A stretch of DNA of 64,000 nucleotides, from assembly GCF_964253915.1 (NCBI RefSeq), contig NZ_CAXUSG020000006.1, positions 186,001-250,000 on the forward strand. The letters run 5' to 3'. Under the pieces are notes generated by a model. That model was given only the letters and a program-made list of their open reading frames with translations, searched no databases and had not been told where the DNA came from. This document shows, piece by piece, positions 49,193-57,953 of this stretch (position 1 is the first letter of the stretch; each line of letters begins with the position of its first letter). This DNA comes from Metarhizobium sp964253915. GTDB lineage: Bacteria; Pseudomonadota; Alphaproteobacteria; Rhizobiales; Rhizobiaceae. Made by a program: the position numbers and the translations under genes.

Positions 49193-51670
49193 ATGCCTCG
49201 TAGCCTGTCTCTGTCCGGCGGCACGCACACGCCGCTTTCCGAAGGGTGGAGGCTGGTGCTGACCGCCGCCGGTGCGCATGCCGGACCGGAAACGGTCGAT
49301 GCGACGGCCGGCCTGCCGGCGCCGGTGCCGGGCACGGTGGCGGAAGCATTGGAAAATGCCGGGCTTTTCGACCGGGAGAAGCCGCAACCACTGCATGACA
49401 AGGATGCCTGGTATGTTCGCCCGCTGACGGAGTTTGGCGGCGGCGCGGCGCGGCTGTGCTTCGAGGGGCTGGCGACCGTTGCCGAAGTCTATCTGAACGG
49501 TGACCTTATCCTGACCTCCGGCAGCATGTTCGAAGCGCATGCGGTGGACGTCGTCCTCACGGGGGCGGAAGACCGGCTGGCGATCTGCTTCCGGGCGCTG
49601 CGACACTTTCTCGATGCCAGCGGTCCGCGAGCCCGCTGGCGGCCGCAGATGATGGAGACGCAAGGCTTGCGGCTGGTTCGGACCACGGCGCTTGGCCACA
49701 TGCCGGGTTGGTGCCCGTCGATCGATGCCGTCGGCCCCTGGCGAGCCGTGTCGCTTCTGCGGCGGGACGGTGCGGAGCACATCGCCTTCGATCTGTCGCT
49801 GGCGGCCAGACTGGCCGACGACGGAGACGGTATCCTGCATCTCTCCTTTGCCTGTGGCATCGATCTGGAGGATGTCCATCTTGAATGCGCCGGCCAGAGG
49901 TGCGTCGTGACGCGTGATGCGGACGGCCGCTGGCAGGCGGTGCTGACGCTGCCGCAGGTGGAGGCCTGGTGGCCGCATACCCACGGTCAGCCGAAACTGT
50001 ATGAGGCGCATCTGTCTGTCGGTGGAAAGACCATTCCGCTCGGCAAGGTCGGCTTCCGCAGCCTCGACATCTACCGCGGCGCGGACGGCAAGGATTTTGC
50101 CGTCATCGTCAATGGCGAACGGGTGTTCTGCCGCGGCGCGGTGTGGACGACGGCGGACATCGTCCGCCTTCCCGGCGGGCAAGACGATTATCGCTCGTGG
50201 CTTCTGCAGGCGCGGGACGCGGGCATGAACATGCTGCGCATCGGCGGCACGATGGCCTACGAGACGCCGGAATTTTTCGAGATCTGCGACGAGCTTGGCC
50301 TGATGGTCTGGCAGGACCTGATGTTCGCCAATTTCGATTATCCGGTGAAGGACGAGGCTTTTGTCGCACATGTGCGGCGGGAGGTAGAGCAGCTTCTGGC
50401 CGGCCTCCAGGCATCGCCGTCACTCACCGTTCTCTGCGGCGGCAGCGAGATCTACCAGCAAGGCGCCATGCTCGGCCTGCCGGAACGGATATGGAAGGGA
50501 TCGCTTACCGAAGAGATCCTTCCGGAGGTCTGTAGCAAGGGCCGGCCGGATGTGCCCTATGTCGCCAATTCGCCATGCGGCGGCGCCATGCCCTTTTCGC
50601 CGAACGAGGGTGTGACCCATTATTACGGTGTCGGCGCCTATTGCCGGCCGCTCGACGATGCGCGGCGCGCCCATGTGCGTTTTGCCGCCGAAAGCCTTGC
50701 CTTTGCGCATGTGCCGCAGGCCCGCACGCTGGCGCAGCACCTGCCGGTGCCGGCGCTGCATCACCCGCGCTGGAAGGAGCGGGTGCCGCGCGACCGCTCG
50801 GCCTCCTGGGATTTCGAGGACATCAGAGACTTTTACCTGCAGGATATCTTTGCCGCCGATCCCGCCCGGTTGCGCCGCGAAGAGCCGGATCGCTATCTCG
50901 ACCTCTCCCGCGCTGTGACGGCGGAGGTGGTGGAGGCGGTCTATGGCGAATGGCGCCGGCCCGGCTCGTCCTGCAATGGCGCGCTCGTCTGGACGCTGCA
51001 GGACCTGCTGCCCGGAGCCGGCTGGGGCGTGATCGATGCGACCGGCGAACCGAAACCCGTCTGGTACGGCCTGCGCCGCGCCTTCCGCCCACTGCAGGTG
51101 ATCCTGACCGACGAAGGCACCAACGGTCTTTATGTCCATATGCTCAACGAAACGCAGCAGCAATGGACCGGCACAATCGAACTCGCCTGCCTGCGTAATG
51201 GCGAACAGGTGGTGGTCTCCGGGCGCCGTGCCCTGACGCTTGCCCCGCGTGGACAGGAGAGTTTTGCGGCGACGGACCTTTTCGGCGCGTTTTTCGACAC
51301 CACCTACGCCTTCCGCTTCGGCCCGCCCTCCCACGAGGTGACGACGGCGCGGCTGCTGGACGGCGACGGCGCGGTGATGGCCGAAGCCTTCGATTTCCCG
51401 CTCGGCCGCAGCAAGGCGTTTTTCGATGCCGACATCCAGGTTTCGCTGGTGAAATCGGATGCCGGCTGGTGCCTCGATCTGGAGACGAACCGTTTCGCGC
51501 AGTCCCTGCATATCGAAGCGGACGGATACCGGGCCGAGGAGGACTGGTTCCATTTGGCCCCAGGCAGCCGCAAGCGTATAACGCTGCTGCCGCGGGAAGG
51601 CACGGATGCGTCCGCCTTGCCCAGCGGCGAAATCAGCCACATCGGCAGCCGGCGGATCATCCGTTTCTAA
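49193..51670 (+). CDS. Glycoside hydrolase family 2 protein, beta-mannosidase-like
   Basis: An 825-residue protein with the family 2 layout: a sugar-binding-fold domain (about 1-170), an immunoglobulin-like domain, a TIM barrel (about 290-620) and a C-terminal beta region. The acid/base glutamate is likely in TVLCGGSEIYQQ (mannosidases have GNNE there) and the nucleophile in FAAESLAFAHVP; CNGALVWTLQDLLPGAGWGVID matches the late barrel motif. No signal peptide is seen, so it should be cytoplasmic. It is 90 bp after the DUF1839 gene and may trim or process a sugar from the product. Confidence 0.82.
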   Translation: MPRSLSLSGGTHTPLSEGWRLVLTAAGAHAGPETVDATAGLPAPVPGTVAEALENAGLFDREKPQPLHDKDAWYVRPLTEFGGGAARLCFEGLATVAEVYLNGDLILTSGSMFEAHAVDVVLTGAEDRLAICFRALRHFLDASGPRARWRPQMMETQGLRLVRTTALGHMPGWCPSIDAVGPWRAVSLLRRDGAEHIAFDLSLAARLADDGDGILHLSFACGIDLEDVHLECAGQRCVVTRDADGRWQAVLTLPQVEAWWPHTHGQPKLYEAHLSVGGKTIPLGKVGFRSLDIYRGADGKDFAVIVNGERVFCRGAVWTTADIVRLPGGQDDYRSWLLQARDAGMNMLRIGGTMAYETPEFFEICDELGLMVWQDLMFANFDYPVKDEAFVAHVRREVEQLLAGLQASPSLTVLCGGSEIYQQGAMLGLPERIWKGSLTEEILPEVCSKGRPDVPYVANSPCGGAMPFSPNEGVTHYYGVGAYCRPLDDARRAHVRFAAESLAFAHVPQARTLAQHLPVPALHHPRWKERVPRDRSASWDFEDIRDFYLQDIFAADPARLRREEPDRYLDLSRAVTAEVVEAVYGEWRRPGSSCNGALVWTLQDLLPGAGWGVIDATGEPKPVWYGLRRAFRPLQVILTDEGTNGLYVHMLNETQQQWTGTIELACLRNGEQVVVSGRRALTLAPRGQESFAATDLFGAFFDTTYAFRFGPPSHEVTTARLLDGDGAVMAEAFDFPLGRSKAFFDADIQVSLVKSDAGWCLDLETNRFAQSLHIEADGYRAEEDWFHLAPGSRKRITLLPREGTDASALPSGEISHIGSRRIIRF

Positions 51671-51713
51671 GAGAAGGAGCGTTCCGGTCTCAGGCCGCGG
51701 ACAAGCCGCCACC

Positions 51714-51929
51714 GTCTCCACCCCAGGGCTATCGTATGTGGCGCGACATCGCCCCTTTCCCCTTCTCCCCCGCGGGGAGAAGGTGGCCCGAAGGGTCGGA
51801 TGAGGGGGCCAAACGGATAGACCTTCGCTTGGGGCACCCCCTCATCCCGCTGCCGCGACCTTCTCCCCTAGGGGAGAAGGGGCAGATGGCCCCCTCTCAT
51901 TCCATATGTGATAACCCTGGTCTCCACCC
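51714..51929. repeat. 10-bp target duplication around MITE-like copy 2
   Basis: GTCTCCACCC at 51714-51723 is repeated exactly at 51920-51929, on either side of the inserted element. With the adjacent hairpin, this fills the 327-bp gap between the glycosidase and hydrolase genes. Confidence 0.8.
51724..51919. mobile_element. MITE-like element, copy 2 (196 bp, 10-bp target duplication)
   Basis: Starts CAGGGCTATCGTATGTGG and ends CCATATGTGATAACCCTG; the ends are inverted repeats matching at most positions. The interior, with two CTCCCC/GGGGAG hairpins, is highly similar to 32035-32232. It has no coding capacity and would need a transposase supplied elsewhere. Confidence 0.82.
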
Positions 51930-51968
51930 CGCCGTCCTCGGGCTTGTTGCAAAGCCCGAGGACGGCGG
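51929..51968. terminator. Long perfect hairpin between convergent genes
   Basis: A 17-bp perfect stem, CCGCCGTCCTCGGGCTT with AAGCCCGAGGACGGCGG, around a 6-base loop. It has no T-run but lies between the convergent glycosidase and hydrolase genes and shares the CCTCGGGCTT core of the double-hairpin elements. It is probably a remnant of that family acting as a transcript end. Confidence 0.5.
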
Positions 51969-51997
51969 AAGAGAGGTTATCGGCAAGCCGGAGCCGT

Positions 51998-53797
51998 TCA
52001 GGCCTCCCGCCCTTCGGGGAAACACTTCACAGCCACCGCTTCGATCTCCTGCTGATAAAGCGCGCGAAAATGCGGTGTCGTCAGATCGTGGTCGGCATCG
52101 GGGACGATCATGAAGCGGGCGTTCGGATACCGCGTAAGCCCGGCTCCGTCATTGCCGAAATGAAAGCTGAAATGGTTGAGGCCGACATCGGCCTGGCTGT
52201 AGAGCAGCGACAATTCCGTGCCGTGCGCCAGCATCGATTGAAAGACGTGAAACACCTCGCGGCGCTCGCGCGACAGCGAGGGGATGGCTTCGAACAGCGG
52301 ACCGGCGAATTTCAGGCTGCGTTTGCGTAAAGACCGCAGCGTGTTGATGACGGCGTATTTGAGGTTCACCTGGCCGCTGGCGATCCGCCGCCAGGTATCC
52401 GCCCGAAAAATCTTCACGCCGTAGGTGGAAAGCTGCTGCGGCACGAACTGCAGCAATTCCTCGATCGAGTGGCTGCCATCCCAGAAGAAGGCATAAGGAT
52501 TGGCCGAGACCGCGCCGCGGATGCGCACATCCCGCGCGGCGGCGCGGACGGCGAGATATCCGCCGCTGCAGCGCCCGGCAATGACGACCGGGCCGAGGCC
52601 GCGGTGGATGATCAGGTCAACGGCGGCATCGACGTCGTCATATTGCGCATCGGAATAGATGATCTGCTGCGGCGCGCCGGCAACGGGCGGGCTGTCGGCG
52701 GCATTGGCAGCGTCGAAGCGCAGCGAGGCGATGCCGGCGGCGGCAAGCTTTCGGGCGGTTTCCGTCGCCACCCGGCCCCAGCCCGACATCCGTTCATAGG
52801 CCGTGGTCAGCATGATGACGGTGGCGCCGGTACGCTGGCCGTCTGCCGGTTCGCAGAGAATGCCGAGCAGCCGGCCGTTGTCGCCGAAACGCAGCGGCGT
52901 TTCACGGAAGGTTTCGCCGTGCAGCGGTTCCGGTTTCGCCGGTATCTTGACGGGCAGGGAAGGGGATTGCGGCTTGGCGGCCTCCACCCATTTCACCCAG
53001 TTGACGACGGCTTCGATAACGGCAAGCGGCGGCCTGGAAAACACCAGATTGCCGACCAGCTGGTCGTAACCCTCGTAGGAAACGGTTTCCACCGAGGCAC
53101 CCGCTGCCTGGAACCGTGCCCCGAGCTCGCCGTCGCCGGGCCTGTCGGCGCGGGTGGCGACGAAGCAATGGCGGGCCGGTGCCGCCTCGTGTTTGCTGAG
53201 ATTGACCTGCTTGATGTCGGCGGCGATGGCCTCCGGCATGGTGACGCCGGCGACGGTCAGGCCATCGCCCGTCTCCGCCGCGCCGCGGACCATACGCGAC
53301 CAGACCGAGAGTTCGCGCAGATAGGCGCGGCCGGCGATAACCGGCGCCAGCAGCGCAACCCCTTCGACATCGCCGATGGCGGCTGATGCTTCGCAGGCGA
53401 GGGCGGCACCCAGGCCATGGCCGACGAGGATGAGGTCGCCGACGCCGGACAATGTGCGCAGCTGCGCCGCCGCGTCGAGAATGCTTGCGCGCCACAGGTC
53501 GAGGCCGGCGGCGACATCGAGGGCATCGCCGGTGCCGGGATAGTCGAAACGCAGGCTGGCAATGCCCGCCGCCGCCAGATCTTCCGCCAGCATGCGCCAC
53601 AGCTTGCGCACGCACATTTCCTCGTAGCCCCAGGGGCTGACGAGCAGGACGGCGATGTTGCAGCTGGCGGCACCGGCTTTCGGCGGCATGTAAAGCCCGA
53701 CCGTCCGCGAGAAGGTGACCGGGAAAGCCGCGCCCCCGGCGGCGGCTCCAAGGCCTGACGCTGCGGCAAAAGGCTGGACTGTCGCGTGTATCGTCAT
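51998..53797 (-). CDS. Tandem alpha/beta hydrolase with atypical nucleophiles
   Basis: A 599-residue protein made of two alpha/beta hydrolase domains (about 10-275 and 300-595), similar to the exosortase-associated hydrolases. The first domain has GHGLG with Gly128 where the serine should be and no clear histidine. The second has AGRCSGG with Cys410 in the nucleophile position and a late histidine in PDADHDLTTPHF. The first domain is therefore probably inactive and the second may be a cysteine-based thioesterase or transferase. It lies in the same convergent block as the flippase and glycosyltransferase genes. Confidence 0.8.
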   Translation of the reverse strand: MTIHATVQPFAAASGLGAAAGGAAFPVTFSRTVGLYMPPKAGAASCNIAVLLVSPWGYEEMCVRKLWRMLAEDLAAAGIASLRFDYPGTGDALDVAAGLDLWRASILDAAAQLRTLSGVGDLILVGHGLGAALACEASAAIGDVEGVALLAPVIAGRAYLRELSVWSRMVRGAAETGDGLTVAGVTMPEAIAADIKQVNLSKHEAAPARHCFVATRADRPGDGELGARFQAAGASVETVSYEGYDQLVGNLVFSRPPLAVIEAVVNWVKWVEAAKPQSPSLPVKIPAKPEPLHGETFRETPLRFGDNGRLLGILCEPADGQRTGATVIMLTTAYERMSGWGRVATETARKLAAAGIASLRFDAANAADSPPVAGAPQQIIYSDAQYDDVDAAVDLIIHRGLGPVVIAGRCSGGYLAVRAAARDVRIRGAVSANPYAFFWDGSHSIEELLQFVPQQLSTYGVKIFRADTWRRIASGQVNLKYAVINTLRSLRKRSLKFAGPLFEAIPSLSRERREVFHVFQSMLAHGTELSLLYSQADVGLNHFSFHFGNDGAGLTRYPNARFMIVPDADHDLTTPHFRALYQQEIEAVAVKCFPEGREA

Positions 53798-53825
53798 CGT
53801 TTCGTCGGCCTCCTCTCGTTGCAGC

Positions 53826-55343
53826 TCAGACGGGTTTGCCGCTGGCGATCAGGTTGAGCATGTGCTTGCCGGGGCCTTTCAGCCGGCCGGGCAGTTTTTG
53901 CAGCAGTCGCTCCATCAGCGCGATGTCGTCGGGCGGCACGACGCGCAGCAGGCGCAGCGCCAAGGCATAGACCGCCACCCCGGCGATGATCGCAAGCCCG
54001 ACGCCGGCAAGGCCGTCGATGGCATCGGCGACGAAGAAGGCGGCGACGGCGCAACCGATCGACGCGACGAGGATCCGCACCAGCGAGGCGAACATCGGCG
54101 CCAGCGACCCGTCGAAATCCATGCGGCGCACCAGCAGGACGCTCATGAGCAGCAGCGCGGCGATGCGCGTCAGCGCCGCTCCCTCTCCGCCGAAATGGGG
54201 AACGAGGGCGAGGCAGCCGAGAACCATGGCGATGGCGCCGGCGATGCCGATCTTCAGGCGGTCGCGTTCGCGGTCGATGGCGAACAGGTATTTGGTGGCG
54301 ATCTGGACAAAGACCGACACCGGGGCGCTGAGCGCCAGGATGGCGACGATGTTGCCGGCCGGCAGGAAGGCCTCGCCATAGACCTCGGAGACCATTTCCC
54401 AGGAGATGGCGGCAAGCCCGAGGCTCATCGGCAGCGTGAAATAGGCAAGGCTGCGGATCAGGTCCTCGAACAGCCGGACGGGCAGCTTGCCGTTCGGCTG
54501 GGCCTGCAGCTGTTCGGTATAATAGGGCACGAGGGTGCCGGTCAGCTGCACCGGCAGCTGCAGCGCCAGATTGGCGAGCGACAGGCCGATGGCGTAAAAG
54601 CCGACGAGCTGGACGCCATGGAACTGCTGCAGGAATAGAAGCTCGATGCGGTTGAGGAAGATCGAATCGATGACGATTTGCAGCGAGATGACGGCGGAGC
54701 TGCTGGCAAGCGTCCCGGCATGGGTGCCGCAGGCATTCGGGCGCACGGCAAACAGCCTGATGGCATAGACGAAGAACACGCCTTGGCCGACGACATAACC
54801 GACGAGCGCCCCGGCAGCGCCGTAATAAAGGGCGCCGAACAGCACGACGCTCAATTGCAGCGCCGCCGAAACGAGCGTCAGCTTGAAGAAGGTCGTGACC
54901 TGCTGCTCGCCGATCATGAAGCTGATCGACATCATGCCGAGCGATTGGACGAGGAACAGCAGGCCGGTGATGATCAGCACGTCCGGTGCCGTCGAGGCCC
55001 AATGCAGCCGCTCGGTTTCATAATAGCTGGCGGCATAGAGGCAGAGGATGAAAAACACCACGGTAACGACGACGCGGGCGAGATGGGCGCCGAAGCCGCG
55101 GCGGGCCATGGCGTCGTATCCGCGTGCCTTCAACTGCGGCAGCATGCGCGGCAGGATGACGTCGGTGCCGAGGCCGGCGATCATCGTCGCCGTCGTCGAC
55201 AGCCAGAAGGAAAAGGTGATGATGCCGTTGGCCTCGGGGCCGAGCAGGCGGGCGGCGATGATCGAGCAGGCAAAACCCGTGACGAGCATGGTCAAGCCGG
55301 CCGCCGCGTTCAGCAGCGAATTCGCCATGATGCCCTTGCTCAT
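53826..55343 (-). CDS. Wzx-type polysaccharide flippase
   Basis: A 505-residue membrane protein of the MOP/Wzx group with about 12-14 membrane segments beginning ANSLLNAAAGLTMLVTGFACSIIAARLLGPEANGII. The ATG at 55343 has GGAGGTGG eight bases upstream. Such proteins move lipid-linked oligosaccharides across the inner membrane. Its gene is followed 28 bp later by the hydrolase gene, so the two are probably co-transcribed. Confidence 0.85.
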   Translation of the reverse strand: MSKGIMANSLLNAAAGLTMLVTGFACSIIAARLLGPEANGIITFSFWLSTTATMIAGLGTDVILPRMLPQLKARGYDAMARRGFGAHLARVVVTVVFFILCLYAASYYETERLHWASTAPDVLIITGLLFLVQSLGMMSISFMIGEQQVTTFFKLTLVSAALQLSVVLFGALYYGAAGALVGYVVGQGVFFVYAIRLFAVRPNACGTHAGTLASSSAVISLQIVIDSIFLNRIELLFLQQFHGVQLVGFYAIGLSLANLALQLPVQLTGTLVPYYTEQLQAQPNGKLPVRLFEDLIRSLAYFTLPMSLGLAAISWEMVSEVYGEAFLPAGNIVAILALSAPVSVFVQIATKYLFAIDRERDRLKIGIAGAIAMVLGCLALVPHFGGEGAALTRIAALLLMSVLLVRRMDFDGSLAPMFASLVRILVASIGCAVAAFFVADAIDGLAGVGLAIIAGVAVYALALRLLRVVPPDDIALMERLLQKLPGRLKGPGKHMLNLIASGKPV

Positions 55344-55523
55344 CTCGTGCACCACCTCCGTTGCAACGCCTGTCGCCGGCCTCGTCCTCTCGCGGGGTAA
55401 CCGGATGCGTTTTTTATGCGAAAGAGCTTAAGGTTCTGCATGACGATTGTGTCGGATTGTCCGGAATTCGGTGTTTGTGGCGGGGCGCTGTGTCCATTCA
55501 AGACAGCGGCGATAGGTCTGATT

Positions 55524-56702
55524 TCAAGGGCGGCGGCCGGCGAGCACCGTCTCGTAGACATCGACATACCGATCCGCGACGCTGTCCCAGGAGTAGGCGG
55601 CGGCTTCCGCGATGAGGCGGTTTCTGGCGGCATCGGTGCAGTCGAGAGCGTGCCGATAGGCGTCCTCGAAATTCCGTGCGGCACTTTCCGCTTCGCTGAA
55701 ATCCACGAGCCGGATACCGTCGTGGCGGCCGGCGAGATTGCGATAGGCGTCGTTGGGATGCAGCAGCGGCACGAGGCCGGCGCTCATCGCCTCGATGGCG
55801 ACGACACCGAACCCTTCATATTCCGAAGCCGAGGCAAAGAAGGATGCCTTGCCGATGCGCTCGGCGATCGTGGCATCCGGCACGCCGGCGAAGACCGCAA
55901 TGTTTTGCGACAGGCCCGCTGCCGCGATCTGCGTCTCGAGGTCTGCCGCCGACAGGTCGGACGTTGCGCCGATGATATCGAGATGCCAATCCGGATTGTT
56001 TTGGACGAGCGGGCGCATCATGGCGATCAGTCGGTCGAGACGCTTGTTCACCGAGAAGCGGCCGATCGTGGCGATATGCCGGGCCGGCGTCGTCGAGGCG
56101 CGGCCGGCGAATTTTTCGGTGTTGGCGCCGTTTTCGATCGTCACGGTCCGCTGCGCGGCGATCTGCGAAAACAGGGCGGCATCGGACTGGCTGCAGCAGA
56201 CCAGGCGCCGGTAGCCGAGCGCCGAGGCGCGCGTGACGGTGCGGAACCAGATTTTCTTGAGCGCTGCATATTTTTGCGTGTGGAAGAAGCCGCCGTGTGT
56301 CGTCGCCACCATCGGCCGGCGGTGCAGCAGACGGCCCCAGGACAGGGCGTCGAAGAAGAAATCGATGGCGTGGACATGGATGAGGTCGGCATCGGCCAGA
56401 TGCCGGAAGACCTGCGGGGCGAGGGGATAACGGGTGGAACCGGACCACGGCACGCGGACGACCTCGATGCCGTCGACGATCTCATGCGCCGGCAGGATCG
56501 GGCCGGGCTCGGCGAACACCGAATTGCAGGTGACGACACGAACGCGAAAACCGCGCTTCAGCAATTGCCGGCAAAGATTGCCGATCACATCCTCCAGCCC
56601 GCCGCGGCTCGGCGCAAACTGTCGGGTGACATGGACGATCAGCGGCGCGGTGCCATCTGTCCGGCGAAGGGCTTGCGGGGTGGCGGTGGAGATCATGTTC
56701 AT
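55524..56702 (-). CDS. Family 4 glycosyltransferase
   Basis: A 392-residue GT-B glycosyltransferase. The N-terminal acceptor half shows IVHVTRQFAPSRGGLEDVIGNL; the C-terminal donor half has IGRFSVNKRLDRLI and the E-x7-E motif SEYEGFGVVAIEAMSAG. It transfers a nucleotide-sugar residue with retention of configuration. The ATG at 56702 has AGGTG upstream. It would build the glycan flipped by the neighbouring Wzx. Confidence 0.88.
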   Translation of the reverse strand: MNMISTATPQALRRTDGTAPLIVHVTRQFAPSRGGLEDVIGNLCRQLLKRGFRVRVVTCNSVFAEPGPILPAHEIVDGIEVVRVPWSGSTRYPLAPQVFRHLADADLIHVHAIDFFFDALSWGRLLHRRPMVATTHGGFFHTQKYAALKKIWFRTVTRASALGYRRLVCCSQSDAALFSQIAAQRTVTIENGANTEKFAGRASTTPARHIATIGRFSVNKRLDRLIAMMRPLVQNNPDWHLDIIGATSDLSAADLETQIAAAGLSQNIAVFAGVPDATIAERIGKASFFASASEYEGFGVVAIEAMSAGLVPLLHPNDAYRNLAGRHDGIRLVDFSEAESAARNFEDAYRHALDCTDAARNRLIAEAAAYSWDSVADRYVDVYETVLAGRRP

Positions 56703-56885
56703 CGGACACCTGGGCTTTGGCAGCGTCCTCATGACGCATGGGCGGATAACGGCTTGCGGAGGCAAGGCCGGACCGCTCTAAATGGTCGACAGACCCCTTA
56801 ATATCGGGTGTATTTCCGGCTATCCCGGCCAGACCTTCGGGATGTGGTTAGCAAAGGTCGAAGAGAACGGCTCCGCAGGAAGCGC

Positions 56886-57845
56886 ATGAGGGACGAACAG
56901 AACACCGTTCAGGAAATCGGCTTCATGCTGATCCCCGGTTTTGCGCTGATGTGTTACGCATCGGCGGTGGAGCCGCTGCGGGCGGCGAACCTGCTGGCCG
57001 GCCGGGAAATCTTTCGGCCGCGGGTTTTTTCGCCGAAAGGGGAAATGGTCGCCGCCTCCAATGGCACGCTGGTGCCGGCGGAAATCCTGCCGGGCAGGGG
57101 CGGCCGGCTGCACACGGTCTTCGTCGTCGCCGGCGGTCATCCGTCCAGCTGGGACTATCCGTCGGTCTTCCCGGCGCTCAGGGCGCTCGACCGCGACGGC
57201 GTTCGCCTCGGCGGCATATCGGGCGGTCCTTATCTCCTGGCGCAGGCCGGGCTGCTGGAGGGCCGGCGCTTCACCCTCCACTGGGAGCATGCGCCGGCGC
57301 TGATGGAGGCCTTTCCCGGCATGCGGCTGGAGCAGGCCCGCTACATCATCGACGGCAACCGGGTTACCTGCGGCGGCGGCGTCGCCCCTCTCGACATGAT
57401 GCATGCGCTGATCGCCGCGCAGATGGGGGCCGATTTCGCCCGCCGGGTCAGCGACTGGTACCTGCATGCGCATGTGAGTTCGGCCAGCGAGCCGCAACGG
57501 GCATCGCTGGCGGAGCGCCATGGCGTGCATCACCCGGTGCTGCTGGCGGTGATGGAAAAGATGGAAACCACCATCGAGCAACCGCTCGACCGGACGGCGA
57601 TGGCTCGTTTTGCCGGGATTACGCCGCGGCATCTCGACAGGCTCTTCGCCACCCATCGCGGCGCAACTTTCCTGGCGGAATACCGGCGCATCCGCCTCGC
57701 CCATGCGCGCAACCTGCTGCAGCAGAGCACGCTTTCCGTTTCGGAGATTTCTTTCGCCTGCGGCTTTTCCAGCCCCGGCCATTTTTCCCGCTGTTACCGG
57801 GAGATGTATGATGTGCCGCCACGGGGAATGCGGGCGATGAAATGA
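56886..57845 (+). CDS. glxA: GlxA, AraC-family regulator with DJ-1/PfpI-like sensor domain
   Basis: A 319-residue regulator. The N-terminal half (about 10-185) is a class I glutamine-amidotransferase-like fold (GFMLIPGFALMCYASAVEPLRAAN) used as a sensor, and the C-terminal half holds the two AraC helix-turn-helix motifs (AMARFAGITPRHLDRLF and VSEISFACGFSSPGHFSRCY). The ATG at 56886 has GCAGGAAG upstream. It precedes glxB by 108 bp and very probably controls the glx-glnT genes. Confidence 0.88.
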   Translation: MRDEQNTVQEIGFMLIPGFALMCYASAVEPLRAANLLAGREIFRPRVFSPKGEMVAASNGTLVPAEILPGRGGRLHTVFVVAGGHPSSWDYPSVFPALRALDRDGVRLGGISGGPYLLAQAGLLEGRRFTLHWEHAPALMEAFPGMRLEQARYIIDGNRVTCGGGVAPLDMMHALIAAQMGADFARRVSDWYLHAHVSSASEPQRASLAERHGVHHPVLLAVMEKMETTIEQPLDRTAMARFAGITPRHLDRLFATHRGATFLAEYRRIRLAHARNLLQQSTLSVSEISFACGFSSPGHFSRCYREMYDVPPRGMRAMK

Positions 57846-57859
57846 AAAGGGTCGAGGCG

Positions 57860-57884
57860 GTATATTTCTTTTAATGAAATATAC
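57860..57884. promoter_or_regulatory. Perfect AT-rich inverted repeat between glxA and glxB
   Basis: GTATATTTC and GAAATATAC are exact inverted copies around a 7-base centre, 15 bp after glxA and about 70 bp before glxB. It is followed by TTTCTTG. It could be an operator of the glxB promoter or a weak terminator of glxA; the sharp AT-richness favours a promoter-region site. Confidence 0.5.
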
Positions 57885-57953
57885 TTTCTTGTAAGTTGAT
57901 TTTTTCGCCTGCTGCTGCTAGGTCGAGAATGAGGCTGGTTTTGGAGATCGTCT

